Part shown: positions 48,168-60,895 of the stretch, one piece after another | Layout of the letters: each line of letters opens with the position of its first letter | Position numbering within the stretch: the first letter of the stretch is position 1 | Source: Didymodactylos carnosus | Taxonomy: Eukaryota > Rotifera > Eurotatoria > Philodinida > Philodinidae | Direction: 5' to 3' | Assembly: GCA_905250885.1 (NCBI GenBank) | Contig: CAJNOQ010000053.1 | Span: 25,908 to 89,907 of the forward strand | Length of the DNA stretch: 64,000 bases | Notes under the pieces: model-generated | Seen by the model: only the letters and a program-made list of their open reading frames with translations | Databases searched by the model: none | What the model was told of the DNA's origin: nothing | Translations under genes and position numbers: made by a program

Positions 48168-51100
48168 ATGGCTGTTGATCCATCTTCAAGTTTAAGACTT
48201 TGTCGTTTACATGTATGGCCAAATTATCCGGGTCTAGGTTTTACTCTCGAACAAGCACCCAAAGGAGCACCACATATTATTCGTTTAGTTGAATCCAACA
48301 GTCCCGCAGCAGCGGGTGGTCTTCGAATACAAGATGTTGTATTACAAGTAAATGGTGAAGATGTTGAGGGTATTGAGTATGAACATGTTAAAAGAAATAT
48401 TCAAGAAGCACGAGACCGAAAAGGTTTGTTTACCTATGAAAATTATCTTTATTTAAGCATTTGTGTATAATTTGTTTATTATAGGTTTGATTGAACTTTT
48501 GGTATGCGACTTGACTAATTATCAAAAGTTGAAAAAAAATGGAATAAAATTTAATACGAGATCAGCGATTATTATGGAAACTCCTGCAACAATCCCGGCT
48601 GAATACATGAATATGCAACAGAGGACACCACGTACATGCCAAATTAATTTGAGACCGGGTGACGATAGTTTTGGATTCGAAGTTGCTAATGGTGAATACA
48701 AAATATGATATAATCTCTTTTATGATCCGTCTTATAAACTATCTTTTTAGGAGAACATGATACCGGAGCTTACATCCAAGATGTGACACCAAATAGTCCG
48801 GCAGCCTTAGCTGGTTTAAGAAAAAGTGATCGTATTATTGAAATTGATGGTAAAAAAGTCAATAGTGATCTTTCAGCATCGATCTTGGATAAATTACGTA
48901 AAGCGAAAGCGAAAAGAACTGTTAGGCTATTTGTTGCCGATACTGATACGTATCAATATTATCGCGATAATAAAATGACGCTTAGTTCGCGTGCTAAAAC
49001 TCGTTCAGCGACAACTCCATCGTTATCCGGAAGAAGTACAGCCAGTAGTAAGGGTAAGTCGTTGAATATTTTAATTGATTCTTGATAATTATATGGGTGG
49101 TGAAACAATATGTTTAAATCAGTTGACTAAAGTTTCCATTCAAATATTCATTCAATTTTAATAGATCGTATGTTAGAGCATCCTACTTTAAAAGAGTTAA
49201 ATAAAACGGTCAGTTTGTAATAATAACGTACTCCAAATGTAACAACAGAATGGATATAACTTTAATCTGCACCTGTAACATATTTTTTCTGATAACAGGG
49301 GGTGAATATACGTTTTGACAGATATACATTGAGTGTGGGAGACGTGGTATGACAAACATATGAAAACTTTAGGAAGTTTATGTTGATACCTTTTGCGTTT
49401 TCTAATTGAAATGATACCATACACTGCATATACATACATAAACGAAATATATCTTTATATAATTTAAGATCCATATTTGAATGGGCAATCGCCAATAACA
49501 AATTATCCTCCTTCCAACACGTCGACGATACGTGACGGCGGAAATAGAAATCAATCAATGAGTTTAAGTGTACCTAATTTATCCATACCAATAAATGCAT
49601 CTATACAACAGCAATTAAGACCAGATCAGGAAGATATTCGATTGTGTACAATAAATCGTTCCAATGCAAATGAGACATTTGGAATTGAATTGAATTATCA
49701 TAGACAAGATCGATTTCATTCATTAACACTAATTGATGAACAATCATTAGCTAAACATGCCGGTATTAGAGATCATGATCGACTTATCGAAGTTAACGGT
49801 GAGAATATAGAACGACTCGATCATGATTACGTAACAAACAAAATTAGACAAATACGTCAACCGAATCCCATAAACCAACGTTTACAATCATTAGAATTAC
49901 TTGTTTGTGATGAACCAACATATAATTATTATAAACAAAATAATAAAACAATATATAGTGGCTTATCTACCGTACGAAGACTACCACCTAACATGCCACA
50001 AACTTACACATCCATGAGATCAGGTATGTACAATGAGGAAAATCTAGCGAACGACTGAGTCATCATTATGTTTCTAAAGTATAATTACATTATATCTCTG
50101 AAAAAACTGAAACTGACCATAATACATCATATAAGCTACACAAACTTTAGTTTATCGTCGCATAAACAGGTTTTTTGTCTTTTGCTTTTTTTACTGCAGG
50201 AACGAGATCATTCGAAAATAATCAAGTATCTTTATTTGTAGATCATTCACAAGCAACAATCATACCTAGTTATGATAGTAATCGTCAGAATTCAAGGCAG
50301 CCAACACCAGCACAACAAGAGCAACTACCATTAGTAAATGGATATAGTTATAACGCGCCTACAACGAATCAATCCATATTAAATCGCGACGGACAATCGA
50401 TGCAGGGAACATTTGCTGACGACCGTTCTATTCCGCCATTCAACAGTATTGTTAATGATCACATTCCTATCCCAACATATCTACCACCGCAGCGTCCATC
50501 GTTGCAAACACGCAATGTTGGAGTACGTAAAGATGATGGTCTACGTAACGGATTTGGATTCACGTTTCGAACAAGTCCAACTGAATCACCACAAGCACCC
50601 TATAGTCATATCATCACCGGTATTGATAGCAATGCGCCTGTGTCATCAATGGGTCTGAAAATAAATGATTATATACTGTCAATTAATGATGAAGATGTTG
50701 AACATTTAACACATGAACAATTAGAGGATAAACTAAGACGAATAACAAATACTGAAAATGTACGTTTGTTAGTAGCAGATGAAAATGTCTACAGAGTTTA
50801 TAGACAACAAAATTCGCTTAATAATAATAGTTCATTTACGCAAAATCCGTTGGAAGTCCAGCACAATAATGTGAGAACATATCAACTACAACGAACTCCA
50901 AACTTTGAAGGATATGGTTTTCGTGTGACATATCGACCAAATGCTTTGGATGGTGGAACACCACATCAAATTAATCAAGTCGAAAGAAACTCACCAGCGG
51001 ACAGACAAGGTATTGTTGTGACTATCGGCTACTCATTTTATCACTATTAAAACAAATCCTCTTGAACCTGATTAAGCGTCTGAAGTATAAAGCAAAGGCA

Positions 51101-54100
51101 ACTCTCGTATACGTTAGCTACATGATGCTATTGTATGAAAGTTATACAATTATATACTTATTATCTTGTAAAAAGGATAGCACAAGTTTAAGTACCTCTT
51201 TACTAGGGTACTATCAGTCGCACTGTACTGCTTAACATACTAAAGATTATCTCGGACAGAAGTATGTTAATTGACTATTTTAAAACTTTTTGTAGGTTTA
51301 CGTAAAGGGGATTATATATTACGTGTTAATAACCAAGGTAATTTTGTCTTTGAATATATTTGAAGGTTTGAAAATGATATTCTTCTTTTCTTTTTTTTCC
51401 AAGACGTGGAACATTTAAATCAACAAGAATTTATGGACCTAATGAAAAGTGTGACAGGTAACAATAATCGGATTTATAATCCCGATTTACTCACGTTAGA
51501 CGTGATGGATGAAGAAACATATCGCTTCATTCGACGTACACCACAACAAATTGTAGGACGTACACCACCAATCTCTACTTATAATTTACCAGCAACTTCA
51601 TCATCGATGCTAAGTGATAGAACACCAACTCGTGTACCACTATTAAATAATAACAGTGACTATGTCACTACATCCAGTCCTTATATGAATGATGATATAC
51701 CACAAGAACAATATCCAAAATTACGTCAATGCCACATTCGTCCATGGCCACATTATCAGCAATTAGGTTTTAGTTTAACACAATCGGATGGTGGCTATAC
51801 GATTCATCAATTAAGATTAGATTCACCGGCTGCCCACACTGGTATAAGAAACAATGATCATTTGATTGAAGTGAACAATGTTAATATAGAAAATACGTCA
51901 TACAGTCATGTGTTAAATTTAATTGATACGTCGTATAATAGAGATGGTGAATTGAACTTATTGGTTATTGACGATGAAGGTTATCAATGGTATAAACAAA
52001 ATCGATTGAAATTTGATCCAAAATCTCCCTATTCCAACATAGAAAGGTAAAACAACGTTATTTGTCTTGTGTTATATACCATGTATCTGTCTTTCAGAAA
52101 AATAACACCAGAAACACAAACTGTGTTTACATCCGCAAACACACTTCCACAACGCTTTATTACCCAGGAACAGTTGCCAAGTCAAAGTGAAATACATATA
52201 CCACCTACAACATACATAGCGCATAATAGTAGACCATCATCAGCAGGTCCTAAAATGTATACACCATCAGCAGGTATCTGTTTTTTTTTAACATGATGAG
52301 TTATTGCTTTTAAAACAATTTTTAAATTGTTTAGATGGTGGAATGTACAGTACTCATATGATTCCACAACGAATATTTCCTGATTATCAACAACGTCAAC
52401 CACCACCAAGTATCTCTTCTACACTCAGCAATGCTGGACGTTTGAGCCGTGCTGCCGTCGATGTTGTTGATAGCAAATCAATGTTACGTTTTTGTCGTTT
52501 AAATACTGAACCCGGAACACCTTTTGGATTTGAATTACAACAAAATGAAAATAGACAACATGTTATAAGAAATGTGAAACGAGATTCACCAGCAGGTACA
52601 AAATAGTAAAATTAAGTATTGGTCAAAATATAGTCAAACTTGGTTTGTTTTTAAATTTTAGCTAGAGCTGGACTGCATAATGAAGATCGTGTAATCGAAG
52701 TTAACGACGAGTCTGTTGTAAACAAATCACATAAAGGTAATGAAATATTAACGTGTAAAAACACTGATGTAAGTGAATTAATTATTTCTTCTATTTGCTA
52801 TTTTAGATGTATCATCAATGATTAAAACCTCCAGTATCAATGGTCTATTACGTTTATTGATTCAACCTAGTAACATTAAACCATTGTCTGTAAAAACAGT
52901 CAAATCTAAAACAAAATCATTACCGTCATTAACTGATCAAACTATTTATAATAGTTATGATTCAGAATATGGTGTTGGTCAACATACCCCGTATGCAAAT
53001 AGTTCTTATGCAACCCACTATGACCCAACTATGTCCCACAATCAATATGGAAGAACACAGGTGCCAACAATGGTTAAATATTTGTCCACATCGCGTGTAG
53101 ATAATCTGGGTCTGACTGATCCAACACAAAATTATCGCCCGTATAGTGCAAATGATTTTCTACCAACATCTGTCTATACACATCCACCATCTGTTATCAA
53201 TCCGTACGTATCACAACAATATGCACCATCAAATCCGTTGCCCCGAAAATGTTTGCTTATACGCGATCCCAGATTTCCAGGATGTGGATTTAAACTATTA
53301 GAACGTGAAAATTACGATACACCAATTGTTGTTGAAGTAAAACAAAATAGTCCAGCAAAACGTTCAGGATTAGCTGAAGGCGATCATATTATTTATATTG
53401 ATACAAGAAATGTTCAAGCAATGACATCATTTGATGAAATGACACAATTAATACATCGTACATTTGAAGAACAAGGACAAGTAAGAATACACTTGAATAG
53501 CAACAGCATGCGCTTAAATACTACATTTATTTATTTCAGATAACACTGGTAACATTAACATCGCTTGCTTATCATACATTGAAGAAAAAAGGTGGTTATT
53601 TACAACCTGAACCATTTGATTATCAAAATCCTATTTCAGAATTAATAACAATATTTCCACCACGTCTATGTAAAATTCAGTTGTTAGGTCATGAACAAGA
53701 TTTTGGTTTTACACTTCAAAAGATAAATCCAATTAATATTAAAGACGTTACACCAGGATCAGCATCATATGAATATGGTCTGCGGCCAGATGATAGAATA
53801 TTGGAAATAAATGGACGAGATACAACAACATTAACATCACAACAAATTGTTGATATAATTGACAATAGTAAAAGATATCGTAGCTTAGAATTACTTGTTA
53901 TAGATACTTCTGGTTATAACTGGTGTCAAATGCATGCAATACCATTAAATTCATCTTTACCATTTGTGCAAATACCTAGTAGACGAGGTAGGTTTAATTT
54001 CTTTTATTTAGTCTATACACCAGTTTGAATTCAATCAAAATTCCACATTACATACAAAAAACAAATTTTCATCCACAAAATATTTTTTTAGAATTTGTCT

Positions 54101-55449
54101 GTCTCGTCCTCTTTCTCTACCTCTTCACAGTCATTTAGACTAATAATTTTGTTATCGTAAACAAATGTACTGTTTCTAGTTCTCAAACGTGAACCACCAT
54201 TCCGTTATGGATTGTCAGAGCACAGTCTTTATTAAAATTTTGATACGTACATAAACTGACGGTGAGTTAGTTCTGCATTTAGACAAACGTAGTATACACG
54301 CGACTCCATTCGTTTCTTTTCTTATGACGAAGAAAGCATTTACACCTAGGTCAACTCGTTTCGTTTGCAGAATCTTTCACCATTTTTTTGGCGCTTTTTA
54401 ATACACGCTTTATGGATCTTTTTGCTATTATTTCATTATTTTTCTCACATGAACTATTTCTTTTGCATGTGTACACATACTAATCGGTATGGTTCTAATT
54501 TATGGCAAAAGAATATTTACTTCTTCTCCCGATATCACTATGAATGGGTGTTTTAGCACAATACTCGCATTATGTATTCTTCACATTGAACAAAAAACCC
54601 GATAACTATTGCTACTTTTCCTTGTAACTCAGTGTCATCGTTGGGTTTTCTTCACGCATTAGTAAACAAGTAGGATAAGTCAGTCCATTTTGGTACAATT
54701 GGTTATTCCAACACAACAGAGAAATGTGATGAGAGAACTGGTGGTTTTTATGTCTCTTTTCGTTCGTTATTTTTCAATGGTTGCAAACTTTGCTAATGGC
54801 TTTTACGAGGTTTTTTGACAATATAAATACTGTCGTATATAAAGTTGTTCCTTGGTGTGTAACAAATAAAGAATCTCTGTTCTTGTGGGTATAATATGCT
54901 CTGACGTAGATATGCATCAATTCTAGAAAATTGTTCTTTCTCGGTTCATTTTGGAGCATTCACAAAAACTCCGTAAACTAGTTATTCAAAAATCGCTCAG
55001 AGTTACGCAATATTTTATTTTCCAGAGAAATATTTGAACTACACTTCTGTTGACATAAAAATAATTTCAGAATTAATTGTAACAAATATATGACTATTCT
55101 ATAATATGAGAATTGTATGTCAGAACTTGTGTATCAGTTTTCAATTATGAACAAAATCGTTCAAATATTTCTCTATTTTACATCTTTTGTTTTATACCAA
55201 CATATGAAATAAACGTGATGTTTTGAAACTCTGAAAAATTCTTAATAATCAGTTTATGAAGTTCTTTTTTAATCAATAATCGAAAAAGAAGCAGAGAAAA
55301 CACTGGTCTAGCTTAGAACTAATATATATCTACTCTGATCTGTAGTAGAGTTCACTTTATTTTTTGTAAATATATAAATATAATCCAAAATCTACTTTTA
55401 TTTCGTTTTAGCTATCAGTCGTCATTCACAACAACCGATTTACTTATAA
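48168..55449 (+). CDS. NHERF/PDZK1-like scaffold with nine PDZ domains
   Basis: Fourteen exons close in frame to 1495 aa: 48168-48423, 48485-48691, 48751-49053, 49469-50023, 50200-51009, 51296-51337, 51404-52046, 52098-52273, 52335-52595, 52662-52736, 52807-53480, 53540-53987, 55412-55449. The list shows 13 coding blocks; a 14th, at 49165-49208, was left out because it breaks the frame. PDZ domains start near residues 8, 134, 312, 545, 665, 831, 1047, 1254 and 1376. Several open with RLCRLH/RLCTIN/RQCHIRPWP, have a GFxL-type carboxylate loop (GLGFTL, GFGFTF, QLGFSL, DFGFTL) and the SPAAxxGLRxxDxIIEV core. Most end in LLVxDxxxYxxYK, the tail typical of NHERF proteins. Linkers are Pro/Gln/Ser-rich. 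Known: NHERF and PDZK1 tether transporters and receptors to the apical cortex, with two to four PDZ domains. The last exon (AISRHSQQPIYL, stop) is short but in phase and followed 20 bp on by AATAAA; if not used, the frame ends at 54028 with YTPV. Confidence 0.82.
53988..55411 (+). other. Long last intron of the PDZ scaffold gene
   Basis: The donor reads CGAG|GTAGGT and the acceptor TTTCGTTTTAG|CTATC. At 1.4 kb it is much longer than the other introns of this gene (45-415 bp). It contains AT-rich sequence and no recognisable exon or element. If the donor is skipped, translation stops at 54028, so an alternative C-terminus and poly(A) site inside this interval are possible. Confidence 0.5.
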
Positions 55450-56947
55450 TAATTTAATAATAGTATTAAATAAAATATCATCATACATCTTCACATCGAT
55501 GTTATTTGTTATTTTTAACTTTTTTTCTTCTTCTGTGAACAGTTTCTTGTTCTTCTTTCCTCTAAAAAGATGATCAAAATACAAAATATATTTGTTTTTG
55601 TTTGTTTTTTCATTTGTCATTTTTTTTCTTATTTGAACAAGGCCACCTTAATGTGTTTTTTTCTGCTAATATGGACTACTATTCACCGATATCAATGTAT
55701 TATTCCTATTAATATTTTTTATCAATTTTTCTAATATTCCCAATGTTTACGGTGACTATTTTTTTTTTCTTTAGTAGTACATAAAACAATTTTCGATATG
55801 ATAAAACTGTTTTTCTTTTTAAAAATTATCATTTGTTATATGCTTAAAATCTATCTCTTGCTCTTTATGAGAAGAAGGATCTTTTTTTTCAACAAAAATA
55901 TTATTTCTTACATATAGGATTACATCATCGATTTTGTTTATAATAGCAGACATATAACAGCAACTGTATCTAGTTAGTCCATTTTCTATCCTTTGTTCTT
56001 CTTTTTTCCACATTATTTAATCACAATCACGTATGGTTTGTCCTTTTTTTTTCTTTAAGTATTCCTTCCGTTTTGATTTCTAAATAATGCAACGACTGCT
56101 CCTTTATTCTTCTTTTTTCGTTTTTCCATACGTGTTATACGCGGTTGTGAATTACAAATATTATCGATTGTGCTAAAAAAAATTGTACCATTTCTATTTC
56201 TATAATCACAAATGCGTTGTTGTTTTATTTTCAAAAAATCAAAATTTCTATTTAGCTATCAGAAGAGAGAAAAAAAAAAACCAACCATTTTTTATTTATT
56301 TATTATCGTCTTCTTTGATTAAAAATACTACTATTTATTTCCTTTTTGCTCGATCATTACTCAGAAAATACACACACATTTACTTTCTTCTATCACGAAT
56401 AAACTATATCATTATATCGGTTTTTTAACTCGCTTTTTAGGAGCTTCTTTTTCTTTTGTTTATTAAAATTATATAGTTCAGTTTTTTAAGATGTCTTTTA
56501 TATTTAAGTAAAAATTATCTTTGTATTATATACAATAGAAGAGCGAGTGCGTGAACAGAAGAAATACATATAAGAATAATAATTAATTATATTAAGAAAA
56601 CTTTTTATTATTTCATGTTTTTTTTTTAGCTGAATTAATTCGTTTTTTTGTACTGATCTTTTTTTTTCAAAAAATATTAAAAACAGTATTATACAAACAT
56701 ACTCGCAGATGAAAAACAACAATTGAGCAACAAAAAAATTATTTTTTACAAAAACAGACAATAATATAGTACAAAAGAATAGCAAATTGTTTTGTCATTA
56801 TTGTTATTAGATATGAATATCTATCATAAACCATCCACTTCCATAATTTAAATATCATTTACGTCTTAGAAAAATATTACAAAAACATTCTCACGTATAT
56901 CAATAATCAATAACAAATACTTTTAGCCATGAAAAGATTGTTTACTG
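55450..56947. other. 3' flank of the PDZ gene
   Basis: A candidate poly(A) signal AATAAA lies at 55469-55474, just after the stop. The remainder is very AT-rich with poly-T runs and no supported exon on either strand. Open frames such as 56183-56428 and 56504-56785 (minus) consist of Phe/Ile/Lys-rich low-complexity sequence. Confidence 0.5.
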
Positions 56948-57957
56948 AAAACGACAATAACAACTAGATTTTATTTTAATTTAATTATCAGTCTAAGGTA
57001 ACTTTTATTTATTTTCGATATTTTGAACTGCACAAAGTAAAAATAGTACAGTGATGTTCGTAAATTTTCAAAAATGAAAATATCATTGAGTGATATGTAA
57101 TCTAGAATATATGTGTTCGAGGAAAAGAAACTACTAGTGCAAGGAGATTATTTCATCGAAATTAATAGCAGAAAAACGAAAAAGAGAAAATAAAATGATG
57201 TGCTTAGAACATAAGGCACCGCTAATTCAAAGTTGAAACAATTTTATTTTTGACTTATTTATTTATTGGATAGAACTCGAACAGCTGATTCCGAAATATC
57301 ACTTTTTTACCTTTTCCAAGGCCTTTCTTCGTGGGGAAAATTTGAAAATATGAAAGAGACTCTATTTTTGAAAAAATCCTTTTCTTCGAGAGAAATGAGT
57401 GTAGGTCTTTCCCGTTTCGTTCTGAAACTCCAACATTTTTTTCCTGAATCTACATCAAAAATAGAATATAGACATCTATTTTTAAAGCTCACGAAGGTTC
57501 CGAAAAAATTCGTTTCTAGGGGTCTATATTCTATTACCTAAGATTCAGACATATAGAACTGCTGAAGATTCTTTCATTGATTGTCGATATGCATCGGGTT
57601 GAAATCTGTTTCAACACTCAATAGTGTGTTCTATTTAGATTTAGAGTGTTATTATTAGAAGAATTCTCTCTGTACTATACGTTCTAAGCACATCATTTTA
57701 TTTTCTCTTTTTCGTTTTGCTGCTATTAATTTCGATGAAATAATCTCCTTGTACTAGTAGTTTCTTTTCCTTGAGCACATATATTCTAGATACATATCAC
57801 TCAATGATATTTCCATTTTATAAAATTTACGAACACCACTGTACTATTTTTACTTCGAAAATGTACTTTGTGCAGTTCAAAATATCGAAATAAATGAAAG
57901 TTACCTTAGACTCATAATCAAATCAAAATAAAACCGGGTTGTTGCTGTTGTCGTTTT
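56948..57957. repeat. Inverted duplication abutting the TAF1C-like stop codon
   Basis: The left arm (56948-57210) and right arm (57681-57957) are inverted copies at roughly 85-90 percent identity by eye. Shared stretches include TGCTTAGAAC, ATTAATTTCGATGAAATAA and TTTTGAACTGCACAAAGTA. About 470 bp of unrelated sequence separates them. The right arm ends at the TGA of the minus-strand TAF1C-like gene, so on that strand the arm supplies the 3' UTR. No transposase, terminal motif or target duplication was found. It could be a foldback element or a local inverted copy of the gene's 3' flank. Confidence 0.75.
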
Positions 57958-60895
57958 CATTCTTGCCATGGTGTTTCTATTTCGTTAAATAGCGTATAAG
58001 AGAGATTTGCTTGTTTAAGTTCAGCTAAATCAAAAAATTCTTGCCAGTTTTTATTCGCTGTTTGAGATGTATTCTGAAATAATCAATAAAACAATATTAA
58101 AAGATGTCAAACTTCTCAATGTTAGTAATCCACTATACCAGTTTTACAAGCATTTAATCTTGTTCAAGTGCTTTGCACAATCAAGTAGCGGCCCGAAGTT
58201 TTATGCTATACAGTGAATATTACTTACACTTTCTGATATTTGTGTTGCGTTTATTGATTTATTGTCTTGATCAGTCGTTTTACTAGGTGTTATAGATAGT
58301 GATGATTGTTTTGGAAATGTTTTTTTCCAATCTAAAAGACAAACACGTACGATTGAACATACATGATTAGAATTATTTACGGATATTCTACCTTGAATCC
58401 ACACTTGTGCTCGATTTTCATCGTATACTGGAAAACATTGACATGTTGGACATCGAGTCATTTCAGCTAGAATAAATAAAAGTAGACCTTATACCTATTT
58501 TACTACGTAACTATAATAATAATACATACATTGTATTTCTTTTGATGAATGTGAATGAGTATTTTTAAATATTGGAAAAGCTTTTAATGTTGTTGATGTC
58601 ATGGCTTTGAATGGTGTGACAATTGTTAAATTTGATGGTTCAACATTGTACACTAGACATTGTTCACATTGAAATAACTTTAAAAATCTAAAAACAATAT
58701 CGCTGCATTTCATGTCTTTTTAATAAGATTGTAGTTTTATTACTTGGATGCCCAATGTTTCATTGCTTCACTAAAACAAGTTGGTGGTTTTTTCATTATC
58801 ATATCCGGATTTGGATTCCATGTTTTTTCATCTGTTAAACATTGGCCAAATAATTGCACATGTAAATTACCGGCACTGTTCAACTAAAAAGAAAGAGCAC
58901 TGTAGGAAATAAATAAACATAAAAAAAACTAGTTACTTGAAATAATAAATACTCCGTTTTACTAGAACGTTTATTAATCGTCGCTATGTCATTGGTAGGC
59001 AAATCAAAATAAATCGATCGTACCATTAATTGTTGAGCAACATCGTCATTTGATATATAATATCGTGAATTTGACAGTGAACATGGTTCCCAAGGAGAAT
59101 TTAATTGAATTATACGATTATAATTGTCTAAACCATATTCAATAATATTTGTATTATGTTCATCGTTAATCAGTAGCTTGTGACAGTATGGTAATGATAT
59201 TAAACCGTCAAGTTTTACTTGTGTAAAAGATTTAGGCGGACGCAATAGTTCATGTTTCGTATAGATCATCTAGAGTAAAAAGATACATAAAATTGTTCGT
59301 CTGTATGGATATTGTCAAAATTTAATCAATCTCAAATATCTACCGTTCTATCCGCCATTCTTGAATCAATCAATATCACAGTATAATCTGTTATAAAAAT
59401 ATGTTGATATTCGTTTGTTATACTTGACTGATATAACCGTATTGTTTCTAGTTTATGTAAATAAGGTTTATTCAATTGAAATAAATTCTTAATACATTCG
59501 TTGTGTATACGAGTATCATATAATTTACAACCATAATGACTATTTGTTGAGGTAAACAAAAATGGTGATGAATCCCATCCAATAAATAAGAGTTGACTTT
59601 CAATTTGATTGTAAATATCTTTTTGTTGTTGATGATAGTATCGTTGTTGAACAATTATTTGTTCAGATTCTTGTTCGAAGTCAACTAAATGAATTTGATG
59701 TTTATCATCAATAAAAATCGAAAATGATGGAACATACGGATTAAATGATAAAGAACAAATATTATCCGATAAATTCTTCATATAACATTGATCAAAATGA
59801 TTATTTTCACTATCAAATCGATAAAAGAATAAATTTGACTGAAAAAAAGAACTGAGTACAAATAAGGTATATCTGTCAAAATCTAAACTGAGTATATGTT
59901 TTATAACCTGTATCTTTATTCATAATACCTCTATATATGTATATAGTAAAAATATATTTTTACTCGTTAGCCTATTTCATAAATTTGTAAATAAACGATA
60001 TTTACTTCTAAATAACTTTTTCTTTTATAACCTCGAATGAGATACTGCACATAAATTGCTAAAAAGCAAATCTATAGTACAACGTTTTCAGAAACTTACT
60101 CTGTCTGTTACTGCTATTGATAAACATCGATTATTTTTATCCTCATCTTTGCTGTTGCCAATGCAGGCTAATAGTTCAGTGTTGGTTGAAAATGTTTTTC
60201 TGAAACGTTGTTGATTTATTGATATCAAATGTTCATTTGTATTTGAAAGTAATTCGTCAAAACTGTTATCTGACACGGCTTGTACATCTGTCCATCATAA
60301 GTTAAGGATTATCGAATTACTTTTAGGATTATTTTCGTAGGTAAAAACCGATTTGATATTTTTAATCCGAACATATAGAACAAAAGGATACTCAGTTGAT
60401 TGTTACCACCAATATAAACTAAATAGTCTTGATCGTTGAGTTCTGCATGAATTAGTTTTGTCGAATATCCCCCATACTTCTATAATGTGCATAATAAAAA
60501 TAGGTGAGAAAACAACAACATTAATTTTCGGCATACCGTCGATAAAGTATATTTATTCATATTGCTGAGATCGTCCATTGCCACTAAAAGAGAAAAAGAC
60601 AATTCTATGAATGAGTATTAGTAGCATAAACTCCAATATCCTCGTAGGAGAGTTAAACAAAAACACAATTTATACCAGAATAGATAAATGGTAGTGTTAA
60701 TGCAGCATAATTGTCAGTCATTTTAGATGATGATATTTTTTGCATTGTAAACTTTTTATCTGTTGTAAGGTCAATTGTTGTTGCTGGCCAAAGTTCAAGT
60801 AAAACATCATAGGGGCGTGCGTTGAAAAACTTTGCTTCTGGATACAGCAAATCAGGAAATTCACGTCGAGCATTAGCATAATTAGGATCGTCCAT
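57957..60895 (-). CDS. TAF1C: TAF1C-like subunit of the RNA polymerase I factor SL1/TIF-IB
   Basis: Eleven exons join in frame to 654 aa: 60895-60676, 60583-60537, 60479-60392, 60287-60100, 59838-59344, 59269-58937, 58883-58744, 58687-58530, 58466-58392, 58331-58228, 58073-57957. Seen: repeated beta-strand segments of a WD-like propeller (ICSLSFNPYVPSFSIFIDD, SQLLFIGWDSSPFLFTS, HIFITDYTVILIDSRM), then LLRPPKSFTQVKLDGLISLP and EYLLFQVTLNSAGNLHVQLF. The order strand-LIDSRM-...-LLFQ-SAGNL parallels human TAF1C (YLVDERLP ... LVLFQLSAAGD). Two CxxC pairs (C511/C514, C562/C565) follow. Known: TAF1C, with TBP, TAF1A and TAF1B, places Pol I at rRNA promoters. The match is by layout and short motifs, not strong identity. 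Human TAF1C is about 870 aa, so an N-terminal exon may be missing; an acceptor-like TTTCAG lies 17 bp before the ATG. Confidence 0.6.

Noticed and set aside
48463-48708. Separate small genes inside the PDZ locus
   Set aside because: These frames are exons of one gene; splice sites and phases join them with the neighbouring PDZ halves.
57266-57541. 91-codon frame between the arms of the inverted duplication as a transposase
   Set aside because: No catalytic motif or family resemblance; the minus-strand frame over the same bases is equally open, as expected by chance.
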